DNA from: an uncultured Bacteroidales bacterium
Lineage (GTDB): Bacteria; Bacteroidota; Bacteroidia; Bacteroidales; P3
DNA: 6,776 bases
Direction of reading: 5' to 3'
Assembly: GCA_947177315.1 (NCBI GenBank)
Contig: CAMWTX010000086.1
Location: 1 to 6,776 of the forward strand
The notes beneath the pieces are model-generated. The model worked only from the letters and a program-made list of their open reading frames with translations. It made no database searches and was not told the origin of the DNA. Shown in pieces: positions 1 through 5,792 of this stretch. The position numbers and the translations under genes were made by a program. Position 1 is the first letter of the stretch. The number at the start of each line of letters is the position of its first letter.

Positions 1-339
1 GTATTGGATATGCCCAACTACCAAGGGAATGCCGTGGTCAATTATACCGAACGGGCGGTTCCTTATACGCGCATCATCGAACACAAACATTTCGAGATGT
101 TTGGGAATGAGGTGGATGAGATACCCCAAACGGTTATCAGCAAGGAATTTTCTACCGAATGGAAAGATGGTCTGGAACCCTATTATCCCGTTAACGATGA
201 GAAAAACACGGTATTGTACCAGCAATATAAGGCATTGGCCGACCGGGAAACACGGGTGATTTTCGGCGGACGGTTGGCGGAGTATAAGTATTACGATATG
301 GCACCCGTTGTCAAGTCTGTTTTGGATAAGTTCAAGTAG
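1..339 (+). CDS. glf: UDP-galactopyranose mutase, C-terminal part (5' truncated by window edge)
   Basis: This is the last 112 residues of a flavoenzyme that isomerises UDP-galactopyranose to UDP-galactofuranose in the cytoplasm, the precursor for galactofuranose in surface polysaccharides. The frame is open from base 1, so the gene begins before the window. The visible part shows family hallmarks: DMPNYQGNAVVNYT at the start, then YTRIIEHKHFE, EPYYPVNDEKN in the middle, and FGGRLAEYKYYDM near the end. The last of these holds the conserved arginine and tyrosines near the flavin and substrate. It ends in TAG only 6 bases before gtrA, so the two are probably co-transcribed. The full enzyme is normally about 370 to 380 residues, so roughly the first two thirds is missing here. 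The identity is well supported by motif recognition; no search was run. Confidence 0.93.
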   Translation, partial: VLDMPNYQGNAVVNYTERAVPYTRIIEHKHFEMFGNEVDEIPQTVISKEFSTEWKDGLEPYYPVNDEKNTVLYQQYKALADRETRVIFGGRLAEYKYYDMAPVVKSVLDKFK

Positions 340-345
340 AAAAGT

Positions 346-762
346 ATGAAACGGCTTTTTTTGCAGTTGTTCAACAAATTTCGTCATCTGATTCTGTATG
401 GCGTTATCGGCGGCATTTCTTCTGGCTTGGATTTTCTGCTTTATACGGCCTTGGTGGAATTAACCGGATTGAACTATATGCTTGCCAACTGCATCAGTGT
501 ATTGGCGGGTATCGCCGTCAGTTTCCTGCTTAACCGAAAATACAATTTCAAGGTGGAGGATAAGACGGTTCGGCGGTTTTTGATTTTTCTCTCGGTAGGG
601 CTGGGCGGTTTGTTGTTCAGCAATCTGATACTGTATCTGTGCATAGAGTATATGTCGATAGATGAGCTGGTTTCCAAAGTGCTTTCGATTGTTCCGGTGG
701 TTTTGTTGCAGTTTCTTCTCAATAAGTTTATAACTTTTAAAACCGATAAAGAGAATGGATAA
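346..762 (+). CDS. GtrA-family small membrane protein (putative lipid-linked sugar translocation)
   Basis: A 138-residue hydrophobic protein with four predicted membrane helices at about residues 15-37, 43-63, 77-100 and 107-128. It has the internal repeat typical of GtrA: each helix pair is followed by a similar motif, NRKYNFK after helix 2 and NKFITFK after helix 4. GtrA proteins are generally thought to help flip polyprenyl-phosphate-linked sugars across the inner membrane, or to anchor a partner glycosyltransferase. The ATG lies 6 bases after the glf stop, and the end overlaps the next gene by 8 bases, which suggests translational coupling to that glycosyltransferase. This pairing mirrors the GtrA/GtrB pairs of O-antigen glucosylation. 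The third partner, a large multi-pass transferase, is not in the window. The sugar carried is unknown; galactofuranose is only suggested by glf next door. Local base composition is AT-rich compared with the rnf genes. Confidence 0.88.
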   Translation: MKRLFLQLFNKFRHLILYGVIGGISSGLDFLLYTALVELTGLNYMLANCISVLAGIAVSFLLNRKYNFKVEDKTVRRFLIFLSVGLGGLLFSNLILYLCIEYMSIDELVSKVLSIVPVVLLQFLLNKFITFKTDKENG

Positions 763-1459
763 GATTTATTTTGTGATGCCCGCCTACAATGAGGAAGAGA
801 ATATAGAAGAAGTGGTGCGGATGTGGCATCCCGTTGTGGAAGGGGTAGGAGGCGAAAGCCGGTTGGTGATAGCCAACGACGGCAGCAAGGACAACACCTA
901 TGCCAAGATGCTGGAGCTTCAGAAGGCCTATCCCTTGTTGGTGCCGCTCGATAAGCCCAACTCAGGGCATGGTGCCACTGTTCTTTTCCTTTACCGTTAT
1001 GCCCTTGAAAATGGAGCGGACTACATTTTTCAGACCGACAGTGACGGGCAGACCTTACCGCAGGAGTTTGCTGCGTTTTATGAAAATCGGGAAGAATATG
1101 ATTTTGTGATAGGGAGCAGGAAAGGCCGTCAGGACGGCAAGAGCCGTGTTGTTGTAACCCGTGTGTTGCGGTTGGTGGTGTGGCTGATGTTTCATGTGTG
1201 GGTAAAGGATGCCAATACGCCCTTCCGTTTGATGAAGGCCGACAGGCTGAAGAAGATCATGGAGGTGGTGCCGCCCGATTTCTTCCTTAGCAATGTGGCG
1301 ATTTCCGCTATCGCCGTAAGGTGGAAGTACCGGATAAAGTGGATTCCCGTTACCTTCCGTCCCCGTCAGGGCGGTGTTAACTCCATTAACCTCAAACGCA
1401 TCTTCAAGATAGGCTGGAAAGCCTTGGGCGATTTCAGGAAAATCGTAAGAGGCTTGTAG
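755..1459 (+). CDS. Family 2 glycosyltransferase, polyprenyl-phosphate sugar synthase type
   Basis: A 234-residue GT-A fold enzyme, probably transferring a sugar from a nucleotide sugar to undecaprenyl phosphate on the cytoplasmic face. Motifs in order: MPAYNEEENI at residues 8-17 (nucleotide binding), NDGSKDNT at 41-48, PNSGHGATV at 68-76, QTDSDGQ at 93-99 with the DSD metal-binding motif, GSRKGRQDGKSR at 120-131, and DANTPFRLM at 152-160, which corresponds to the Dxx(C/T)xFR region of dolichol-phosphate-mannose synthase relatives. It has no C-terminal pair of membrane helices of the kind found in GtrB, so it may depend on the adjacent GtrA protein for membrane attachment. Its ATG lies inside the gtrA 3' end (8-base overlap). 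It ends in TAG just before a strong hairpin terminator, so it is the last gene of the glf-gtrA-GT2 unit. The sugar donor cannot be read from sequence. Confidence 0.9.
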   Translation: MDKIYFVMPAYNEEENIEEVVRMWHPVVEGVGGESRLVIANDGSKDNTYAKMLELQKAYPLLVPLDKPNSGHGATVLFLYRYALENGADYIFQTDSDGQTLPQEFAAFYENREEYDFVIGSRKGRQDGKSRVVVTRVLRLVVWLMFHVWVKDANTPFRLMKADRLKKIMEVVPPDFFLSNVAISAIAVRWKYRIKWIPVTFRPRQGGVNSINLKRIFKIGWKALGDFRKIVRGL

Positions 1460-1473
1460 CGGATAGTTTTTAT

Positions 1474-1513
1474 AAAAGGAAAGGGGCGGTAAACTTACCG
1501 CCCCTTTCCTTTT
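1474..1513. terminator. Bidirectional intrinsic terminator between convergent operons
   Basis: An inverted repeat with 19-base arms at 1474-1492 and 1495-1513 that match perfectly, around a GC-rich core (GGGGCGGT / ACCGCCCC) flanked by A-rich and T-rich outer parts. On the plus strand the right arm ends in a run of T after CCTTTCC; on the minus strand the mirrored arm also ends in TTTT. It sits 14 bases after the stop of the plus-strand glycosyltransferase and 21 bases after the stop of minus-strand rnfA, so it can end transcription of both operons. The paper loop is only two bases, so the inner A-T pairs probably stay open and form the real loop. Confidence 0.9.
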
Positions 1514-1534
1514 TGGGTATAATCAACTTGTCAA

Positions 1535-2107
1535 TTATACAAGATTGGCGAATCCCATGAACGCCAAGGCCAGGATACCGGCGGTAACCAGCGTGATGGG
1601 GCTGCCTTTCATGCCTTTGGGCACGGATTGCAGTTCCAGCTGTTCGCGGATGCCGGCCATAATGACCAAAGCCAGCCCGAAGCCTACGGCGGTGGAGAAG
1701 CCATAGACCACGCTCTGCAACAGGTTGAACTGTTTTTGGATAACGAGCAACGCAACCCCCAGCACGGCGCAGTTGGTCGTGATCAAAGGCAGGAAGATAC
1801 CCAGGGCCGAGTACAGCGAGGGGCTCACTTTCTTGAGGATGATTTCCACCATCTGTACTAAGGCGGCGATCACCAAAATATAGACAATCGTCTGTAAGAA
1901 GCCCAGTTCGAGCGGCACCAGCACGTATTGGTTCAGCAAAAAGGTAACCAGCGTGGCCAAGGTGATAACGAATACCACGGCGGCGCCCATCCCTACCGAA
2001 GAGGAAATCTTGCTCGAAACGCCCAGGAAGGGGCAGATACCCAGCGTTTGTGCAAAAACGATATTGTTGACTAATATCGCACTTATAATCAAAATGATAT
2101 ATTCCAT
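1535..2107 (-). CDS. rnfA: Rnf complex subunit RnfA (membrane core)
   Basis: A 190-residue integral membrane subunit, normal length for the family, with about six helices. RnfA pairs with RnfE in inverted topology, and the two together form the membrane core that passes electrons through an iron-sulfur centre held by cysteines from both. The expected cysteines are present: C25 in LGICPFLGV and C113 in TTNCAVLGV. The N-terminus MEYIILIISAILVNNIVFAQ is the classic RnfA start, which supports the ATG at 2107-2105. AGIREQLE at residues 151-158 is also a conserved family segment. It is the last gene of the operon, 27 bases after rnfE, with no obvious Shine-Dalgarno sequence, as is usual in Bacteroidetes. 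RnfA is homologous to NqrE, but the neighbouring genes make this Rnf rather than Na+-NQR. Confidence 0.97.
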   Translation of the reverse strand: MEYIILIISAILVNNIVFAQTLGICPFLGVSSKISSSVGMGAAVVFVITLATLVTFLLNQYVLVPLELGFLQTIVYILVIAALVQMVEIILKKVSPSLYSALGIFLPLITTNCAVLGVALLVIQKQFNLLQSVVYGFSTAVGFGLALVIMAGIREQLELQSVPKGMKGSPITLVTAGILALAFMGFANLV

Positions 2108-2134
2108 GATAAGTGTTTTTTTACAGGTTAAGGC

Positions 2135-2731
2135 TTAGTTTTTCTTGCTTAGGTTGCGCACCAAGGCCACCAGGAATCCCAGCACGATAAACGCGCCCGG
2201 GGCGAGGATAAAGACGATGATGCCGTCGCCGTCGATAAACTTGTTGCCGAAGAAGGCTCCGGCGCCCAAGGCTTCGCGGATGATACCCAGCACGGTGAGG
2301 GCGAGCGTAAAGCCCAAGCCCATGCCGAGACCGTCCAAGAGCGAGGAGAATACGCCGTTTTTGGAAGCGAAGGCTTCGGCACGTCCCAGCACGATGCAGT
2401 TCACCACGATAAGGGGAATGAACACACCCAGACTTTCGCCCAAGGCCGGCAGGAATCCCTTGATCAACAGGTCAACCACGGTAACGAAGGCTGCAATCAC
2501 CACGATAAAGCACGGAATACGCACTTTGTCGGGCACCTGGGTCTTGATAGCCGAGATAAGCATATTGGAGAGCACCAGCACGAAAGTGGTGGCCAAGCCC
2601 ATGCCCAAGCCGTTGAAAGCCGAGGAGGTTACGGCCAGGGTGGGGCACATACCCAACATCAACACAAGCGCGGGGTTTTCCTTGATAAGCCCCTTGCTGA
2701 AATTTTTCCACTGATTGATTTTTGCACTCAT
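2135..2731 (-). CDS. rnfE: Rnf complex subunit RnfE (membrane core)
   Basis: A 198-residue membrane protein with about six helices, paralogous to RnfA and homologous to NqrD. It opens with a short polar N-terminus followed by the family signature KENPALVLMLGMCPTLAVT, which contains C29. The second conserved cysteine, C112, lies in VVNCIVLGRAEAFA. These two, with the matching RnfA cysteines, are expected to hold the intramembrane iron-sulfur centre. GIIREALGAG at about 149-158 and the IDGDG loop near 166-170 also fit RnfE. The ATG at 2731-2729 lies 11 bases after the rnfG stop. The end (LSKKN) is basic and probably cytoplasmic. An additional cysteine, C74 in RIPCF, sits near the start of another helix; I do not assign it a role. 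Confidence 0.97.
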   Translation of the reverse strand: MSAKINQWKNFSKGLIKENPALVLMLGMCPTLAVTSSAFNGLGMGLATTFVLVLSNMLISAIKTQVPDKVRIPCFIVVIAAFVTVVDLLIKGFLPALGESLGVFIPLIVVNCIVLGRAEAFASKNGVFSSLLDGLGMGLGFTLALTVLGIIREALGAGAFFGNKFIDGDGIIVFILAPGAFIVLGFLVALVRNLSKKN

Positions 2732-2742
2732 GTCGTCAGATT

Positions 2743-3396
2743 TTAAAGGTTGGAGGATTGGGTTTGCGTGGCGCCGCTCGTGGCATCGCTCGTAGCACCG
2801 CTTGCGGCATCGGTTTCATCAGAAACGGGAGCGGCCAGTTGTCCGAACACTTTGTAGGCGCGGTCCAAGGCATCGCAGTAGGCGCGCGAGCTGATGGTGG
2901 CCGAAGTGATGGCATCCACATCGCCGCCGTCTTTCTTGACGGTCATCTTGAACGAGTCGGGATGCTTGCCTTCAAACTGGGCGTAGAAACCGGGGTCGGT
3001 CATCTTGGTTCCCAAACCGGGGGTTTCGCTCATGCTCAATACCGACACTTTGTTCAACGTGCCGTCGGGCAGGAGGCCTACCATCAGATCCACTTCACCG
3101 CCGAAGCCCTTCATCGTGTAGCAGTTTACCGCCACGCCCACCAGTTCTTCGCCTTGAAAGGCCTTGAACACTTCGATGTTGCGGTTGGCGTCGTCGGGAG
3201 AAGCCACGGAGAGCGTTTGGGTGGTTTCAAAATCGGGAAGCACCGCTTTCAAGGCGTTTTCTTTCTTTTCTTGGGCCGCCGCGTCGATGCGGTCTTTGGT
3301 CAGATTATAGACAAAGCCCAGGCAAATGCCCGAAATACCCGCCACGATGGCCAGGCTGAGCAACATATTCTTTAAGGATGATTCTTTTTTCTTCAT
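2743..3396 (-). CDS. rnfG: Rnf complex subunit RnfG (covalent FMN) with a repeated SGAT tail
   Basis: A 217-residue subunit with one N-terminal membrane helix (about residues 11-31) and an extracytoplasmic FMN-binding domain. In this family FMN is attached by phosphoester to a threonine by the flavin transferase ApbE; here that residue is most likely T167 in DAITSATISS (161-170). The conserved SETPGLGTKM stretch lies at 123-132. The frame stays open upstream to 3543, but ATG at 3396 is chosen because MKKKESSLKNM gives the usual short basic N-terminus before the helix and starts 8 bases after the rnfD stop; a start further up would overlap rnfD by over 100 bases. The domain ends near residue 187 (YKVFGQL). 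It is followed by a 30-residue Ala/Ser/Thr tail with two DAxSGAT repeats (196-202 and 204-210). The in-domain site reads TSAT rather than SGAT. No apbE gene is in the window. Confidence 0.95.
   Translation of the reverse strand: MKKKESSLKNMLLSLAIVAGISGICLGFVYNLTKDRIDAAAQEKKENALKAVLPDFETTQTLSVASPDDANRNIEVFKAFQGEELVGVAVNCYTMKGFGGEVDLMVGLLPDGTLNKVSVLSMSETPGLGTKMTDPGFYAQFEGKHPDSFKMTVKKDGGDVDAITSATISSRAYCDALDRAYKVFGQLAAPVSDETDAASGATSDATSGATQTQSSNL
2764..2811 (-). repeat. Two-copy 24-base tandem repeat encoding DAxSGAT in the RnfG tail
   Basis: Two 24-base units (2811-2788 and 2787-2764 on the minus strand) encode DAASGATS and DATSGATQ. Over the first seven codons the units differ at four bases: two are in the variable third codon, and two are synonymous third-position changes in the Gly and Ala codons. 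Each unit resembles the ApbE flavinylation motif D-x-x-S/T-G-A-T. The flanks are low in complexity. The repeat may be functional or may be simple tail expansion. Confidence 0.8.
2887..2916 (-). other. Predicted covalent FMN attachment site of RnfG (T167)
   Basis: The sequence encodes DAITSATISS, at the position in the FMN-binding domain where RnfG/NqrC proteins carry FMN on the threonine of an S/T-G-A-T motif. The flavin acceptor is inferred to be T167, encoded at 2898-2896. The usual Gly of the motif is Ser here. Assignment is by position and family knowledge only. Confidence 0.8.
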
Positions 3397-3404
3397 GGCT
3401 GAAA

Positions 3405-4409
3405 CTATTTGCAAGTGGCGAAACGTTTGGGCGTGGAACCACGGTTGATAAGGGGCACAAAGGCGTTCATGATAAGGATGGCGAAAGAAACGCCTTCGGG
3501 ATAAGCGCCGAACGTACGGATAAGCACTGTCAGGATTCCGCAACCGAGGCCGAAGATGATCTTGCCTTTGGCGGTCATGGGCGAGGTAACCATGTCGGTA
3601 GCCATGAACACCGCCCCCAGCATGATGCCGCCGGTAAGCAGGTGGAACACCGGATCCATAAATTTATCGGGGCTGCAGAGCCACAGGATGCCGCTAAAGA
3701 GGAAAGCGCTGCCGAGGAAAGTTACCGGAATGTGCCAGGTGATGATTTTGCGGCAGAGCATATAGATGCCGCCGAGCAGGATGGCGATGGCCGAAATTTC
3801 CCCCATCGAGCCGGCCATGTTTCCGAAGAACAAATCGGAGTAGGGCATCATTTCCGAAATTTTATCTGCGGGTACGCCATTTTTCAATGCTTCTTTGGCG
3901 AAACCAAGAGGAGAAGCACCACTAAGGGCATCCGTCCAACGGGTAGGATCTCCAAAGAGCGCTTTGGGAGCGGCCCATTGGGTCATGGCCGCCGGGAAGG
4001 AAATCAACAGGAACACACGGCCTACCAGGGCAGGGTTGAAAGGATTCTGTCCCAAACCGCCGTAAGCCCATTTGGCGATGCCGATAGCCACCAGAGAACC
4101 CACGATGGCCATCCACAAAGGAAGTCCGGAGGGCAGGTTCAAGGCCAGCAACAGACCGGTAATCATGGCAGAGCCGTCGCCCAGCGAGCAAGGCCTCTTG
4201 AAGAAGAACCGGTTGATGAGATACTCGAACACCAGACAGCTGAGCACCGTAACCACGGTAAGCAGCAGGGCCTGCATGCCGAAAAAGTAAACACTCACTA
4301 AAAAGGACGGGATAAGCGCAATCACCACGCCCCACATGATTTTGGTAACGGATTCGGGTCCGTGTACGTGCGGGGCTCCCGATATTACCCATTTTGTATT
4401 TTCAGCCAT
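3405..4409 (-). CDS. rnfD: Rnf complex subunit RnfD (membrane FMN subunit)
   Basis: A 334-residue integral membrane protein with about nine or ten helices, homologous to NqrB. It is part of the electron path across the membrane and of ion translocation, and in studied Rnf complexes it carries covalent FMN on a threonine. Family marks: ISGAPHVHGPESVTKIMW at residues 9-26, GDGSAMITGLLLALNLP at 77-93, KWAYGGLGQNPFNPALVGR at 113-131, ATDMVTSPMTAKGK at 270-283, and the ending YPEGVSFAILIMNAFVPLI at 303-321. The flavin-site region reads DALSGASPL at 160-168, so the expected acceptor is Ser166, not Thr. Length and remaining motifs are normal, so the gene looks intact. The ATG lies 28 bases after the rnfC stop and is preceded by AAAGCGAT, the same context as rnfC. 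The stop is 8 bases before rnfG. Confidence 0.97.
   Translation of the reverse strand: MAENTKWVISGAPHVHGPESVTKIMWGVVIALIPSFLVSVYFFGMQALLLTVVTVLSCLVFEYLINRFFFKRPCSLGDGSAMITGLLLALNLPSGLPLWMAIVGSLVAIGIAKWAYGGLGQNPFNPALVGRVFLLISFPAAMTQWAAPKALFGDPTRWTDALSGASPLGFAKEALKNGVPADKISEMMPYSDLFFGNMAGSMGEISAIAILLGGIYMLCRKIITWHIPVTFLGSAFLFSGILWLCSPDKFMDPVFHLLTGGIMLGAVFMATDMVTSPMTAKGKIIFGLGCGILTVLIRTFGAYPEGVSFAILIMNAFVPLINRGSTPKRFATCK
3906..3932 (-). other. Predicted FMN attachment site of RnfD, with Ser in place of Thr
   Basis: The sequence encodes DALSGASPL (RnfD residues 160-168). It aligns by context with the D-x-x-S-G-A-T-P-L motif in which FMN is esterified to Thr. The codon at 3914-3912 reads TCT (Ser166). 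The rest of the motif is intact, so a serine-linked FMN is possible, but it could also be unmodified. Confidence 0.7.
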
Positions 4410-4437
4410 ATCGCTTTAATTCTTAATGGTTTCTTGA

Positions 4438-5769
4438 TTATTTTGCGTTTCTTGCACGAATGATTTTGCCCACCGTGGCTTTGCCCAGTTTCACATTGTC
4501 GAGCAAGGAACGGTTGGAGGGGCAGGTAAACTGGCAGCATCCGCATTCGATGCAGTCCATTACCCGTGCTTTTTCGGTCTTGTCGAAATCCTTGGCGGCC
4601 GTGGCCGAGGCAATCAGATAAGGTTCGAGCCCCATCGGACAGGCATCCACGCACTTGCCGCAGCGGATACAAGGATAGATATTGTTGCGGTGCGCCTGCT
4701 TTTCGGGCAACACCAGAATACCCGACATACCTTTTACCGAAGTGGCTTCGGCGCTCATGATGGATTTGCCCATCATCGGGCCGCCGGAAATCACCTTGCC
4801 CGTGTCTTCGGGAACACCGCCCACGGCTTCCAGAAAAGCCGAGACGGGCGTGCCGAAACGAGCCAGGAAATTGGTGGGTTCCTTAATGGACGGGCCGGTA
4901 ACGGTAACGGTGCGCTGGATAAGCGGCATATTCTTCTGCACGGCCTGATAGACGGCGTAGCAGGTGGCCACGTTATCCACCACGCACCCCACGTTGATAG
5001 GCAGTTTGCCGGAGGGAACGGCGCGTCCGGTCAAGGCTTTGATAAGCTGTTTTTCGGCACCTTGGGGATATTTCATCTTCAAGGCCTGAACGCTGATGCC
5101 GGGGAACGACTTGGCCACCTCGCTCATATGTTCGATGGCCTTGGGCTTGTTGGCTTCAATGCCCACGATGGCTTGCGGCACGCCGAGGGCTTTCATCAGG
5201 ATGCTTGCGCCGATGAGGATCTCTTCGGCGTGGTCCAGCATCAGACGGTAGTCGCAGGTAAGGTAGGGTTCGCATTCCACCCCGTTGAGCAACAGGAATT
5301 CCGCCTTGGCATCCTTGGGAGGCATCAGTTTTACATGCGTGGGAAAGCAGGCACCGCCCATCCCCACGATACCCATTTCCTTTACCTTTTGGATAATGGC
5401 CGGGGCATCCAGTTCAATTTCGCGCTTGATGTCGGGGCTGCGGTCGATGGATTCTTCCCATTCATCGCCTTCCACATCGATAAAGATGGCCGGCTTGGGA
5501 TAGTTCGAAGCATCGGGAATATCGGCAATCTTGTTTACCGTGCCGCTCACGGGCGAGTGAACCACCGCACCCAAGAAAGCGTCGTTCTGGGTCAACACCG
5601 TACCCACCTTCACCTTGTCGCCTTTCTTGACGATAGGTTGCGAGGGAGCGCCCAAGTGCTGGCTCACCATAACGCACACCTGTTGGGGAATGGGCAATTC
5701 CTTGACAGGGGCTTCCGTATTCAGTTTGTTGTCGTGGGGGTGAACCCCGCCTATGTTGAATGTTTTCAT
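4438..5769 (-). CDS. rnfC: Rnf complex subunit RnfC (NADH/FMN and two [4Fe-4S] clusters)
   Basis: A 443-residue soluble subunit bound to the cytoplasmic face of the membrane, where Rnf reduces NAD+ (or oxidises NADH) through FMN and iron-sulfur clusters; it is related to the NuoF/NqrA fold. The N-terminus MKTFNIGGVHPHDNK is typical and fixes the start. A biotinyl/lipoyl-like barrel follows (about 30-100, with VVHSPVSGTVNKI at 69-81). The Rossmann-like nucleotide region has GMGGACFPTHVK at 136-147, LLLNGVECEPYLTCDYRLM at 159-177, and YPQGAEKQL at 234-242. An SLBB-like segment lies at about 260-350. The C-terminus has two ferredoxin motifs: C367, C370, C373, C377-P and C406, C409, C412, C416-P. 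It has no long C-terminal repeat extension, unlike the long RnfC of enterobacteria. It starts 23 bases after rnfB. The upstream AAAGCGATATG is identical to that at rnfD. Confidence 0.98.
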   Translation of the reverse strand: MKTFNIGGVHPHDNKLNTEAPVKELPIPQQVCVMVSQHLGAPSQPIVKKGDKVKVGTVLTQNDAFLGAVVHSPVSGTVNKIADIPDASNYPKPAIFIDVEGDEWEESIDRSPDIKREIELDAPAIIQKVKEMGIVGMGGACFPTHVKLMPPKDAKAEFLLLNGVECEPYLTCDYRLMLDHAEEILIGASILMKALGVPQAIVGIEANKPKAIEHMSEVAKSFPGISVQALKMKYPQGAEKQLIKALTGRAVPSGKLPINVGCVVDNVATCYAVYQAVQKNMPLIQRTVTVTGPSIKEPTNFLARFGTPVSAFLEAVGGVPEDTGKVISGGPMMGKSIMSAEATSVKGMSGILVLPEKQAHRNNIYPCIRCGKCVDACPMGLEPYLIASATAAKDFDKTEKARVMDCIECGCCQFTCPSNRSLLDNVKLGKATVGKIIRARNAK

Positions 5770-5792
5770 ATCGCTTTTGGCAAGTTTCGTGA

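Noticed and set aside
1527..1543. Small inverted repeat CTTGT/ACAAG around the rnfA stop
   Set aside because: Arms of five bases with a seven-base loop are expected by chance, and the strong terminator is next to it.
2145..2714. Plus-strand frame of 189 codons opposite rnfE
   Set aside because: It is Lys/Pro/Ser-rich with no family resemblance and is fully antisense to a well conserved membrane subunit.
3397..3543. Upstream extension of the rnfG frame adding 49 residues
   Set aside because: It would overlap the conserved C-terminus of rnfD, adds a basic sequence unlike RnfG, and the ATG at 3396 gives the normal N-terminus at a normal operon gap.
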